Shown in pieces: positions 12,511 through 34,378 of a stretch of DNA of 64,000 bases. The stretch is taken from assembly GCA_022393335.1 (NCBI GenBank), contig JAJEKB010020817.1, forward strand, positions 8,206 through 72,205, in the 5' to 3' direction. Within the stretch, counting starts at the first letter, position 1, and every line of letters begins with the position of its first letter. Below the pieces are notes generated by a model. That model worked only from the letters and a program-made list of their open reading frames with translations, was not told where the DNA came from and did no database searches. A program made the position numbers and the translations under genes. Origin of the DNA: Macrotrachela quadricornifera. Taxonomy: Eukaryota > Rotifera > Eurotatoria > Philodinida > Philodinidae.

Positions 12511-13122
12511 AACAGATGGCGCATAATAAATGAGTCTCTCATGTGTTGCATTTGTTTCGATAGTGTGAAGACGTTAAAAATCAATTTTTTGTAAAAAGAT
12601 GCGCCTTTCAATTCTCTACAATCTTGCCTATTTTAACTAGTTCGATTAAGATTTGTTAGTTTATTACGGACGTTATAATAGTGTAACCTAAAAACTACAA
12701 TTTTCAAACAAGAAATCTTTAGTAGGATTAGCATATCTCAACATAGCTATATTATGGAGATATATGGCATAATAGATTTTATAGAGAAAAATCTGCTCTA
12801 CAAAATCCCTAAATCAATATCTCAGATGCACTTATAGAATTTTGTCGAGCAAACTTTCTTCTACAAAATCTGCTATATCATATAGCTATTTGGAGATATG
12901 CTAATCATACTAAGAATTTCTTGTTTAAAAGTTGTGATTATTTGATTAATCTATTTCAACATTGACACTAAACTAACGGATCTCAATTGAACCAGTTAAG
13001 ATTAGCAAGATTGTAATGAATTGAAAGATGCACCTTTTAAAAAAAATTAGTCTTTTATATCTTAATATTATAAAAATATATGCAAAATTATGAAAAGTCC
13101 ATTTATTATACACCATCTGTTA
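12511..13122. repeat. Imperfect palindrome of about 610 bp (foldback or MITE-like)
   Basis: The left arm from AACAGATGG at 12511 matches, with mismatches and small gaps, the reverse complement of the right arm ending CCATCTGTTA at about 13122. Matching blocks lie throughout: CTTTCAATTC..ACAATCTTGC (12605 versus 13026), GTTAGTTTA (12655 versus 12977), AACAAGAAAT (12707 versus 12926) and GATTAGCATATCTC (12726 versus 12907). The centre is near 12816. There is no transposase inside. The arms have diverged, so it is old. No target duplication was identified. Confidence 0.75.
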
Positions 13123-13910
13123 TATGAATATAAGAATAACATCATATTAAATTATGTTTTAATTTAATATTTCATCCTATCATACTAATGATCAACGAAG
13201 GTAATGTTTAGAACTCAACGCATACTTTAACACAATTTCATTCATAATCTTATTTTTATTGACAGTCTTTCATAATTTTAAATAAGAAATTTACATTTTA
13301 TATCTTAAAAATGTTACGTTAGATTATACTATTTCATTCATCGATTTACAATGAAATAGGATAATAATTTATAGATTTAAATTAAAAAATTTATGTTGAC
13401 TGATGAAATGCTAACAATATAAAATAATTATTGACAATATATTGCATTAGATATAATGATGAAATCGATAATCAACTAATCTTTGATATTTTTATTCGTT
13501 TTATCACAATATAAATTTATTTTATACTTTTACCATTTTTTTCATTCTGTATTTTTTTTTATTTTAGTGAATACTTTAATCTTTTAATTTTCGATATTTA
13601 TGCACCTGACGTACGTTTATAGGCACCAACTAGCTACAGTTTTATGTAATATTTACGCCATTTTTTAGAGTATGAACGAGAGAAAGAAAAAGCCTGGCAT
13701 ATTTTTATTCCTTATTGAAGAGAAAAATACTGAAGATGAGAATATGCCAACCCGAGAGAAAGGGAAGAAAAGAAGAAAAAGAGAGTGCATTATATAGTCG
13801 TTGTCGAGAAAAATACAGAACAAGGAAAAAGAGCATTTTATGAGGTTTTGTGTTTATGATGGATAAAAAAACGTGTCTATTGTTTTATTTATTTTTTTTT
13901 TAATACAGAT
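13123..13910. other. Intergenic upstream of the ABCC gene
   Basis: AT-rich with a purine-rich patch (about 13676-13830). No coding signal. The stretch ending TTTAATACAG at 13908 is a splice-acceptor-like sequence 2 nt before the ABCC ATG. Confidence 0.4.
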
Positions 13911-20601
<6,691 letters not shown>

Positions 20602-20692
20602 AACAAAAATGAGCTTAATCAATTTCTTTTCTTTTCTTTTTTTTTTCTTTATTGGTTTTCTATACTATTTACATTCGACAAATCAAATTTTA

Positions 20693-21786
20693 TTGGGTTG
20701 GTAAGAAGTTATTTGCGTTTTTCTTTAAATTGTCTAAAAAATTCACGAAACGTCAGTACAAATATTTTGCAATTAACAACAAAACTATTAGAAAAGAAAT
20801 TGGTTTCGCGTAGGAGATTCTAAGTACTTTTACTTCATGAATTTCGTTTGAGGCGCAGAGTGACGAAAATAACAAGCAACATGTGCAGTACGATAGGTAA
20901 CGATGTACTCTCCATTCTCACAGCGCAACATTAGGTCAATCAATTTAAGAATGGTAACTTCGAACTTGGTAATTCACTTGATCTCGAGGCGATCATATAC
21001 ACATTAATACAGCTCATTGAAGAAGAAGCGAGATTAATTACGCGCTATTGAACAGAGCGGCTTAGATGCTCTTAAATTGTGCTAGAAAAACATCTGAATG
21101 AGTTAGGCAAGATATAGAAATACGGAGTTTGGACATCTCACCAATCGTTATCACTTTCATTCCAGCACAAGATGACGCATATATGAAACCACTGACTTCT
21201 TACCGTAATTATGAATGGCTTCACAATCTTTTTACTGACGATAGAAAGTGTGTGATTTATGCCAACCACAGGCGCAAGTGACAGTGACTAAGAGTTGGAT
21301 AAAGCAGTATAGCAACGTCGAAAAAGGAATTTCACACAAGAACAGTTATGTTCATCGCGTATTGAGGCGTAGGAAGCGTAATTCATTGGGAGGTTCTTCC
21401 AGCTGCTAGCACTGTTACTGTTGATCTCTGTTGTCAGCAATTCGACCAAGTTGCAGCAAAACTCAGACAAAAAAAGAATAAGGTTTAAATTTTCATGTCA
21501 ATACCAAATCTTATATTGTAAATTTGACATATGAAAAAGTATTGCAGCTCGGATGCGCTGTGCTTCCATATTCATCATATTCTTCAGACTTGACTCTCAT
21601 TGACTACCATCTGTTCCATTCTCTTAGCGATAAATTGAGTGAAAAAAAAAAGTTTGACGAAGAAAACGACTTTAAAATGGTTCTCTGCAACTCCCTTAGC
21701 CAAAACTCCCAGGAGTTTTATGAACGAGGAATCCTTTCTCTTCTAGAACGTTAGCGAAACACGCAAAATATTTCTTACTAACCCAA
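20693..21786 (+). mobile_element. Degenerate mariner element, both ends present
   Basis: 1,094 bp flanked by TA on both sides (20691-20692, 21787-21788). The ends are inverted: TTGGGTTGGTAAGAAGTTAT at the left and the complement of TTGGGTTAGTAAGAAATATT at the right. The interior reads as broken mariner transposase: LFTDDRKCVIYANHRRK around the first catalytic Asp, FHVNTKSYIVNLTYEKVLQLG where the second Asp of the usual DNA motif is Asn, and SSDLTLIDYHLFHSLSDKL around the third. Stops and frame changes are frequent. No working transposase can be made. Confidence 0.9.
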
Positions 21787-22268
21787 TATTATTATCTCTG
21801 TGAATTTTGCAATATTTATGTGAATGATTAATCATTTTATTTTTAGCAAATGAAGATTTATTCGTAAAAATATATCAATTTTATGATAGACAAGCAAAAG
21901 AAATAGTATTTAATATATAAATTCAATTAAATAAGTTATATACCTCAACAGAAATTCTAATAGAAGTCTCTGATTATAATTCTATTAATTAAATTTTTTT
22001 TCTTTTTAAATTATTGCTAATTTCAATTCAAATGATGAATAGATCTAAAAATATCTTCTATCAATAATTAACATTAGTTTTATTCTATATTCTCTCTTGA
22101 ACTGCTGCTATTCCCATAATTGAACTTATAGAAATAAATATAAAAGTAATATTCTAAATGTATTAAATAAAATTTGTAAAAGCAAAAATTTAGATTGTAA
22201 TAAAATTTTATTCTTATTTATTTCAAAGATAAACATTATTTAAAGACTTGTCAAATCTGTATTTTGTA
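21787..22268. other. Gap between mariner and the peptide gene
   Basis: AT-rich. The complement strand has an AATAAA at about 22218-22225, suitable as a polyadenylation signal for the minus-strand gene that ends at 22269. Nothing else seen. Confidence 0.4.
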
Positions 22269-22652
22269 TTACCAACACATCCATTTAGGAGATCGATGTG
22301 ATAGTTTGACAGCATATGCAAGACAATCTAAATATCTAAATTTTATATTTTATTTTATATTTTTTAAAAATTTTTCACTTCTTTTTGGTCGATGCATATC
22401 TTTCAAATCTTGATCAGGAATAAATGAATCATCTATTTGATTCTAAAAAAAAAAATTTGTTAATTTCTTTTCCTTTTTTTTTCTATTTTAAATAATAATT
22501 TTACATACGATATTATCAACTGAAATATCGTTCTCCTGTGGTATTGGTTGTTCAAGATATGCGAATGGGATTAATACAGGCTTGCTTTCATTGACATGAA
22601 CATGCATAAGAATAAGATAAAGAATTGAAATGTATACTAATAATCGAGCCAT
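22269..22652 (-). CDS. Putative secreted peptide (neuropeptide-like) precursor, 88 aa
   Basis: Assembled by hand from three exons: 22509-22652, 22379-22442 and 22269-22327. Introns of 66 and 51 nt have GT-AG borders, and all phases fit to a TAA stop. The protein begins with a hydrophobic signal peptide (MARLLVYISILYLILMHVHV), then an acidic spacer of about 45 residues, then RPKR and a C-terminal 19-mer, NCLAYAVKLSHRSPKWMCW. A dibasic KR followed by a short two-Cys peptide at the very end is the architecture of a prohormone. There is no amidation Gly. I cannot assign a family. A 55-nt intron at 22656-22710 would lie in the 5' UTR, and a TATATATA is present at 22789-22796. Without the second intron the frame would end after KRSEKFLKNIK, losing the Cys peptide. 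Confidence 0.5.
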
Positions 22653-23328
22653 GATCTGATATATCAAAGAGGATATTTTATTTTATTTATCATTGAATAA
22701 CATTACTTACTTGTTGAATGATTGTCTAGTTTTTTGTGCTATGTTAAATAAAATCTAAATATGCTTCTTATGTAGTTTTATTCAGTCATATATATAGAGA
22801 AAGGTAGAGAAAAAAATGATTTTTTCTGTTTAATTAAAAGTCATGTATTGCACACTTGGTCAACGCAAACAATTTGCATAAAACATATTTAATAAGTCAT
22901 CAAACAAAAATTACTAAAATTAGAAATAAAAAAAAAAGAAAATTTTCAAACATGATGAAAAGTACATCATTCATTCGAATTAATATAAATCTTTTGTGCT
23001 CATCGAACAGATTCATTGAGAATCGGTGCATTGTATTGTAATGATATCAAGCATGAAAAATGGGATAGTACTCTTTCAAATAGAAGAATAAAGTTAACGC
23101 TGGTTTTCGTCTCACGATATATATTCAAGAAATAATTATATGATTATTACAATATTGATATGGGCTACAAATTTCAAAGTTTAATTCGAATAGAAAACAT
23201 CGAAAATAACTAAATATTACACTACATTGCACACCATGGATTCTATCCTTGTGTTATCTAGTTTATTATTAAATTTGTTTTTACAAAAAGAAAAAACATA
23301 ATAACAACAAAAAATAAATTGATTATTA
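22653..23328. other. Promoter side of the peptide gene and gap
   Basis: Contains the inferred 5' UTR intron and TATA-like sequence of the peptide gene. The rest is AT-rich with no supported gene. Confidence 0.35.
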
Positions 23329-26300
23329 TTATTTCGTTCGTGTATAATAACAATAATTAATTTCTGCATGTTTTTTAACTTGATCAACAATACGATCAAT
23401 ATTAGTATCATCTGATGGAATTAAAATATTTGATTCATTTGAATGTACAATTTCAGTTTTATTTTGTTGTTTTACTGCATATTGACTAATATATTTATCA
23501 TCAACTTTAACCCATGATTGAGGCATTTCTTCAGTACTAAAAAAACAAAACAAAAATATTAAAATTAAATTTAATATGTAAATATATACCGTTGACGATA
23601 TGATTTAAATGTTAATGATTGATCATGATTATTTTTTGATGGATATGTTGGTGTTCCAACAGGTGGATAAAGTGCACGACGTAATGTATTAATATCAACA
23701 CAAACACCATTTGGTTGTAAACGTTGAAGTTTTTCATATATTTGTTGACATTCTTGTTCATCATTTGGTAATAATGTTACTTCAGGACCACGTATATCAA
23801 TATGATTTGGTGGTGCACTTTCTGTACGTTTGATTTTTTTATCTTTTATATTAAAACTTGGTTTTTTTTGTTGAATAAATAATTTTTCATTTCGACGTTG
23901 TTTACATGATGATATTGAAATAGAATTTTTATCAATATTAGATCGTGTTGCCATTATTATTGGTGCAGATTGAATACGAGTAGAAGGATTTTTTATTGTT
24001 CTTTGTTTCTATGATTAACATCAAATGTTAGACAAAGAAAAAAAAAAATTGTCTTTAGTTTTTTTTCTTCTTTTTTCACGATAGCAACATCAATGTTGAT
24101 TAGCTTAGATGTATGGTAAGAAAGCACTCAAGAAAAAAAAAAAAGAAAAGACACACATATATTGTGTTAACGAAATGAGAATATTTCATCCTTGTTACAT
24201 ACGTCTATGATGAATAAGAAGAAAGAAAAAAGGATTTTTGTTATCTACCTATGTATATATATATATATTAACCTATTTGTGTATAAAATGATAATGTAAA
24301 ACAGGTATATGTTGCAATTTAATGAGTTGTTAGAGAAAGAAGTGATTTATTATAGAAAATTTAGTTAATAAGCAAAATTAATTATGATAAAAGCAATGAT
24401 AATTGATGAAATATGTCTCTTTTCTTTCTTTAAAAAGACAGAATTAATTAATAATATAAATAATTTCCTACTTTTGGTGGTATTGAAGATTTTTTTTGAT
24501 TATTTTGTGATATAGTTGCACTTGATACTCTTGTAGTAGTAGTAGTAGTAGTCGTCGTCGTCTTTTCTTTTAATGGATTTGTAGATGATATTTGTTTTAC
24601 TTGACCATTATCAAATGTTAATGTATTTGTTGTTAATTGATGTGATTGTTCATTATTAAATGTTGCTTTCATTTTTTCTAATTGATTATAAAATTGTTGT
24701 ATAAGAATTTGTTTATTAGTAGTTTCTTCTAATGGTGGAGTTTCATTATAATATACAGTAGCTATATGAAGAGAAGGATTAGGTTTTAATGATGAATCGG
24801 AATTAGGTAATTGATAACGACCAATTAATGAATGTGGTTTTTGTTGCTAGAAACAAAAGAAAAAAAAGATTTAATAAAAATATTAAGAAAATTTTTATAA
24901 TTAAATTGTCTTTTTAAAATTATTTTTAAATTTATAAATATTGAAACATAGACTAATCAACTAATTTTCTTATTTATTATATGAATTACTTTATTTTAAA
25001 ACAATCTCTAAAAATCTTAATTATTTTTATATACACTGAAAAAGTGTTTTTGCCTATCTCGGAACATTTTGCCAGATCTGAAACTTTCATAATGAACTAT
25101 TTTTGTTGAGGCTTTCCTCTATGCAAAATTGCAAGTCAAAAATTAGCTTTTGTCATGTTCCTGAGAGAGATCGTAGCATTGTTGTAATTTAGAATATTCA
25201 TCGATCATAAGGATCTACACGATGGCCGTAGTTCTCACTTAAAAGCAGTGAATCATTCGAAGAACTTTCGTCGTTAATCTTACGCTTATCTCAATGGAAA
25301 TTTCCTAGGTAATAAATTTTCAATAATTTCATACTAATTTAGGTTGATCGATAAGTTCACAAACAGTTGATACTATTGTATTATCACATTGATCAGTATC
25401 GTCTATTTTAACTTCATTATTTATTGGTACTTTACAACTGAAAAAATGAAGAAAAATTATATTTTAAAAAATAAATTTAAATTCATACTCAATTGTCAAT
25501 GTATTATCAAGTGATCGGCCAACATTTGGTGTTGTTGTTGGACCATTATACATTGTAAATGTTTCTATAATTAAAAATAAATCAATTATTTATTTAAAAA
25601 ACAAACAAACTTTCTACCATCAAGATTTGTTGGTTGTTTTATAAGTTCTTTTGTTAAATGGTTATTTTCTGATGGTAATATTGCTAAATGACGAATTGGT
25701 TTTGATATAATCATATCATTTGGTTTTTTTGAAGGAATATTTATTAATTGTTTTGATTGAGGTACAATTGTCATTATTGTTGCAGTAACATCAGTTTGTT
25801 GTTTTTCACTATGAATCAAGACAAAAAAACAAAACCAATTTTCTTTATTTATATAAATAAATAATCAAATATTTTATATACATTTCATTATTATCTAGAA
25901 AACATTTTACTTCAATTGGTTTAATATTTTCAAATTGATTTGATGTTGGTACATGACAAATCTATTTCAAAAATTTATTTATTTATTTTTTTTTGTTTTT
26001 AATTAAATAACTTACAACTTTTTTTTTATTTTTATTTGTTGATGATATAATAGGCATAATCTGAAAAAAAAATAATATCAAAAACCGGTGAAATTCACTA
26101 ATATAAATTTTGAAATCACACAAAACGACAAAAACCAATAGTTTAAATACCAAAATTTGGTATATGAACTGTACTTCTATATATCGGTTTTTGTTTCATT
26201 AAATTCTGAATAACATGTTTTAATTCAAAATTTGAATGTTCAACACGTGCTAATCGATCTTTTAATTGTTCAATATTAAGATTTTCAAATGATTGAAGAG

Positions 26301-27036
26301 TTTGTTCAGCACGTAAACGTCGAGCTTGTTCATCAAGTAAACGATTATAAAGACTATTATATTAAATAAATAAAAAAAAAAACAAAAGAAAAGATAATTT
26401 TAAAACCTTCGTTGAGCAGCTAATTTTCCTTCACAAATAGCATCACGTTCACGAACAACTTTATTAATTGATTGAAGACGAAATTGTTCATTTTCATTTT
26501 GTAATTTCTATATATTCAAAAAAACAAAATTAATTTTCTTTATATTTTTATTTTTACTCGAAGTTTTCGTTCAGATATTCGAGATTGTTCATCATAACGT
26601 TCATTTATATATTTTTCAATTTTTTCCTATTAATTAATTTATTTATATATAACTTTTCTTTCAGAAAATTTTTATTCTCACCTACTTGCATAAGTTGATT
26701 ATAACTATTTCTTAATTTAATTCGAATATTTTCTATATTTTCTATAGGAGATAAACGATGTTCATTTTGTTGATATTTTACTCGTTCTAATTCACGTTCA
26801 CTTTTAGCTAATTCTTGTTCAAAATGACGTTGAATACGTTCAATTGCTTGACGATCTGAATCATTAACTGTTTCTTAGTAACATTTATAGATTTATACAT
26901 TAAAAAAAAAATCAATACTCCCCGTTCCCTCAAGGCATAATTTCTTACCTGTGGCTTTTTCTCGACATGAATGAGAACGATGACGTGATATATTTAAACT
27001 TGATGGAGATGTTAATGGTCGAAGTCTATTAGTCAT
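23329..27036 (-). CDS. Unrecognised coiled-coil protein
   Basis: About a dozen exons. The start ATG at 27036 follows an AG directly (AATTTTTAG). The N-terminus is MTNRLRPLTSPSSLNISRHH. A long charged coiled coil follows (about 25945-26880), with segments such as AIERIQRHFEQELAKSEREL, KYINERYDEQSRISERKLR and LLDEQARRLRAEQTLQSFEN. The C-terminal half is disordered and Thr/Ser/Asn-rich, including a run of ten Thr encoded by a GTA/GTC microsatellite (complement, 24533-24562). A possibly conserved C-terminal segment reads KLQRLQPNGVCVDINTLRRA followed by LYPPVGTPTYP. I do not recognise the family; a centrosomal or cytoskeletal role is only suggested by the coiled coil. Two introns are long (about 24010-24470 and about 24850-25340). 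Confidence 0.7.
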
Positions 27037-27660
27037 CTAAAAATTAAAGTAAACATTAAAATAATATAAAATATGAATTTTATGAAAGAATGATTTTTGA
27101 AATCGATATATAGAAAACAAGTTTTTACAGTTTTCTCATAATCGATCTTTCTATCATATGAACAAACTTTTTTGTAGTATACTTTATTATATTTTCTGTT
27201 TATTAAGGCAATTAATACTTCTTCCAAAATAGAAGAAAGCAATAGTTCAAAAAATCCTCCTTCAATTCTGTAGAAACTGTTTAAACGAATTTTACAAGAA
27301 TATATTCAATTATTAATAAATTCTATTTTATTTCTAATAATTTATTTTCAATAATATTAATTGTTTATATTTAAAAATAAAAACAACTCGAATCTATTTA
27401 AAACTTATTCTTAAAAAAATATTTAACAAACCTTTCTTTATTTCTTTTTTTACATATGTTTACATTTTCAAATATAAAACCACAACAGCCATTATTATTT
27501 ATGTTGTGATGGTATATTCATCAAATATAAAATTTTTTTCTTTAATTCATTCCTGACATCTTTAGATAAATAAATGATTGATAAAATAATTTAACCAATA
27601 AGAATCAATCGAAGTTATTTCATAAAAACAAAACACAAGGAAAAAAAAAACGAGAGTGAA
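27037..27660. other. Divergent promoter region
   Basis: 624 bp between the divergent coiled-coil gene and the MtnX-like gene. AT-rich; no gene or clear element seen. Confidence 0.4.
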
Positions 27661-28326
27661 ATGTCGATAAAAAAACATTCTGCTATTGTATTTTGTGATT
27701 TTGATGGTACGATAACATCATCTGAAACATTTATTGGTGTATTAAAAGAATTTTCTCCAATACTATCAAAAGAATTAATACCAAAAATACTTTCAAAAGA
27801 AATAACAATACGTCAAGGTGTTAAACAAATTATTGAATCAATATCATCATCAATTTATCCAAATGATATTATTAATTTTATTCAAGATAAACCAATACGT
27901 CAAGGTCTTTTATCATTAATTAATTATCTTAATAGTCAACAAATTCCATTTATTGTTGTTTCCGGTGGTTTTCATTGTATAATTGAATATATTCTTAAAC
28001 GTGAAAATTTATTTGAATATTGTTCAAAAATTTATGCAATAGATATTGATAATACTAATGAAAAATTAAAAGTTGTATCTGAATGGGAATCAGATACGGA
28101 ATTAGTGGCAAAAACTAATATAATTAAAAAAGAATGTCAAAATAATGAAAAAATTATTGTTATTGGAGATTCAATAACTGATTTAAATGCATCTAAATGT
28201 GCAGATATTGTATTTGCACGTGATGTATTATGCAATTATTTAAAAGAAGAAAATATTGATTTTATTGAGTGGAAAGATTTTCATGATATTAAAACTAAAC
28301 TTGAATTATTAAAAGATCAATTTTAA
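27661..28326 (+). CDS. MtnX-like HAD phosphatase (methionine salvage type)
   Basis: Intronless, 221 residues. HAD-superfamily motif I is FCDFDGTITSSETF, motif II is VVSGGF, and motif III/IV is VIGDSITDLNASKCADIVFARD. This combination, and the length, fit bacterial MtnX (2-hydroxy-3-keto-5-methylthiopentenyl-1-phosphate phosphatase) and its relatives. MtnX dephosphorylates an intermediate of the methylthioadenosine salvage pathway in the cytosol. Animals normally use the fused enolase-phosphatase ENOPH1 for this step. One exon in a neighbourhood of multi-exon genes suggests horizontal acquisition, though substrate and donor are inference. The cysteine-rich insert of Bacillus MtnX is absent, so substrate may differ. 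PRPF40 starts 61 bp after the stop. Confidence 0.8.
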   Translation: MSIKKHSAIVFCDFDGTITSSETFIGVLKEFSPILSKELIPKILSKEITIRQGVKQIIESISSSIYPNDIINFIQDKPIRQGLLSLINYLNSQQIPFIVVSGGFHCIIEYILKRENLFEYCSKIYAIDIDNTNEKLKVVSEWESDTELVAKTNIIKKECQNNEKIIVIGDSITDLNASKCADIVFARDVLCNYLKEENIDFIEWKDFHDIKTKLELLKDQF

Positions 28327-28332
28327 TTTTAG
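28327..28332 (+). promoter_or_regulatory. Possible trans-splice acceptor between MtnX-like gene and PRPF40
   Basis: TTTTAG begins directly after the MtnX-like stop codon and ends 55 nt before the PRPF40 ATG. An AATAAA lies at 28352-28357, downstream of this AG, so the two transcripts would overlap. Inference from spacing. Confidence 0.3.
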
Positions 28333-28387
28333 ATTTTGTTTTTGATTTATTAATAAAGATAAAAAAAAGAAAAGATAAACTCATAAA

Positions 28388-31575
<3,188 letters not shown>

Positions 31576-31921
31576 ATGAATAGAAATATAGACGTATATA
31601 CCTTTTCTTTTTTTTTTCCTATGTATTGTTATTGTTCGTGTTTACATATAAGATTTATTGTTTGACAAAAAAAACAAAACGTTCAATTAACGTAATTCTC
31701 TTCTACGATTATGAAGAGATTAATTTTCTTGTCTTTTTTCAGATTTGATAAAAATTTTGTTTTTTTTTTCTTGCTTTAAATATTATATCTCTATGTCTAG
31801 TAAGTTAATATATCTTTACTTCAAATAGATCAAGTATAAGAAATGGTCACCTAATGAATAGATTAATATTAAAACAAACAATTAGAGATGGGCAAGCACC
31901 CATTCGCTTCGAAGTGCTTTT

Positions 31922-32099
31922 GTTATAGAACTGGATTGGTCACAAGAAAAGGTTATGATTGACTGAGATCAATCAAAGCAGTAACGAGTATTGACTAAAT
32001 TTCAGCTTCATTTCGAGAGTTCTGGTCAGGATGATGGAATTTGTAGACTAAAATTGTATGACTTCGACTGATTTCAGTTGATCGCTCCAGTTCTATAAC
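31922..32099. repeat. MITE-like element with 14-bp perfect terminal inverted repeats
   Basis: GTTATAGAACTGGA at 31922-31935 is the exact reverse complement of TCCAGTTCTATAAC at 32086-32099. Inner sequence is partly complementary too (GACTGAGATCAATC versus the complement of TTTCAGTTGATCGC region). 178 bp, no ORF. No target duplication identified. Confidence 0.6.
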
Positions 32100-32145
32100 A
32101 TTAAATATTAACATATCTAATATACTATCTATTAATATCAATACA

Positions 32146-32292
32146 GGATAAATCCATGGGTATTCAATCAACTTTTAGAAAAAGAGTTTTTATCCAATCT
32201 TATATTCTGTCTCGCTTTCATTGGCTTGGTATATCGAATTCGATAAAAAAAACACTTTTTTAAAAGAGCAGCTGAATACCCATGAATTTGCC
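32146..32292. repeat. Second MITE-like inverted-repeat element
   Basis: The left end GGATAAATCCATGGGTATTC pairs with the complement of the right end GAATACCCATGAATTTGCC, and the pairing continues inward over a poly-A/T section. About 147 bp. It contains an ATGG-GTATT that mimics a start codon plus splice donor. Confidence 0.55.
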
Positions 32293-32430
32293 CTACAATC
32301 AAATCATATTATTTTAGATATTTTTCAAAACAGTCCATATATTGAATAATCTTCATTACAATAAAGTGACCTTTTTTATTCTGAGCTATTTGTTATTACT
32401 ATTTTTTTCTTAATTTAAATTCCTATTTAG

Positions 32431-33054
<624 letters not shown>

Positions 33055-33412
33055 TAAATAAAAACAAACATTATTATGTTTAAACATTTGTATTATATAT
33101 TTTTCTTTGTTGTTTTTCTTCTTTTGTTTTCTTTCTCAAATTCTATTCGTGTTCCATTAACTGGTGATGATTGGATAATTACCGATCATATATCACATCT
33201 TGCTAAAGGTCATATACCAGGTACTATTCATACTATTCTTCTTGCTGCAAATCAAATTCCTGAACCTTATTTCGGTTATAATGATGTCAATCTACGATCT
33301 TTAGTTTATTCATCTTGGACATTTACAAAAAATTTTTCATTAACACAAGATTTTCTTACATTTACACAATTTTCACTTCATTTTGATCAGATTGATACAG
33401 TTGCTAATATAA

Positions 33413-33422
33413 NNNNNNNNNN
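33413..33422. other. 10-N assembly gap flanked by duplicated sequence
   Basis: The 25 bases before the Ns (from TCAGATTGATACAGTTGCTA) are repeated directly after them. This is typical of two overlapping contig ends scaffolded with a fixed-size gap. Collapsing the duplicate restores the beta-mannosidase frame across the site. Confidence 0.85.
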
Positions 33423-34075
33423 TCAGATTGATACAGTTGCTAATATAACATTGAATGATTATTTTATTGATCTAACCAATAGTATGTTTACAATTTAATA
33501 ATCAACTTCGAATTGATTTTGAATCTTCAATAGTTTATGCATTAATTCAATTTCAAGTACATAATGATAGTGTTTCATCAATTTTTCCACCTAATGTTCA
33601 ACATGGTGAATGTCATATTCAATTTATTCGAAAAGAACTATGTTTATTCAGTTGGAATTTGATAAGAATAAAGAGTTGTATGAGAAAATAGACACTAGGT
33701 TGTCTCTTTACATATTATATTTTTCAAATGAAAGAATTTTTATTTCTAATTAATAAATTATTTTCCAAAGATGTAAAATTACAAGCGAATAAATGTAATT
33801 TTAAATCAATAGTTTATTAAGATACATGTCTTTCATATTCACTTGAATTATTAATAAACATCAATTTTGAGTAGTTATGTGCTTGAACAAGAAACACAAC
33901 AATGTATCGTTAGACGGTTTATACTGGGGCTTTCTCTACTCATAGAATTAACTTGTTATCATTAAGTGTCAATCATATCTACTGTATCGATAACTTAACT
34001 TTCGAGTAAGACAAATTACATGAGTACGCTTTGCATTTCAGTTTTCATTCATGTTATATACTGTATTAAAAAATA

Positions 34076-34378
34076 AAATATATCATGAGATGTAGCGTGA
34101 AAAGCTGTACAATTTGTATAAGATCGTTTATTATATATATGAGATAAGATAAAAGAAATTTTTCTTGGGCAAAAAGAAAATTGGTCGCACAGAACTTTAC
34201 TTTGTAGATTGTTGAGCGTTTCACGCTGTATCTTGTGGTATATTTCGTTCTTTTTAAATAAAATATGTCAGGTGATGAAAAGCTGAGAAAAGTGAAAATG
34301 AAGTTACCTTGTATAAAAACAATCTCGCTTTCAGACTATCGAAATTTTTACGCTGCACCTTGTAGTATGTTTTGTTTT
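34076..34378. repeat. Two adjacent copies of a hairpin (MITE-like) element
   Basis: Copy 1, about 34076-34247, starts AAATATATCATGAGATGTAG and ends with the near-complement GCTGTATCTTGTGGTATATT. Copy 2, about 34261-34378, starts AAATATGTCAGGTGATGAAA (an internal deletion of the same end) and ends ACGCTGCACCTTGTAGTATG. They sit inside the beta-mannosidase pseudogene, in sequence with no mannosidase similarity. Confidence 0.6.

Larger units (their letters stand above)
31576..32430. other. Gap between PRPF40 and SREK1IP1 with two hairpin elements
   Basis: Contains two short inverted-repeat elements described separately. The first coding exon of SREK1IP1 must also lie here, but I could not place it with confidence. 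Confidence 0.45.

Noticed and set aside
21288..21470. Minus-strand frame inside the mariner element
   Set aside because: Antisense of decayed transposase; the plus strand carries the recognisable mariner motifs.
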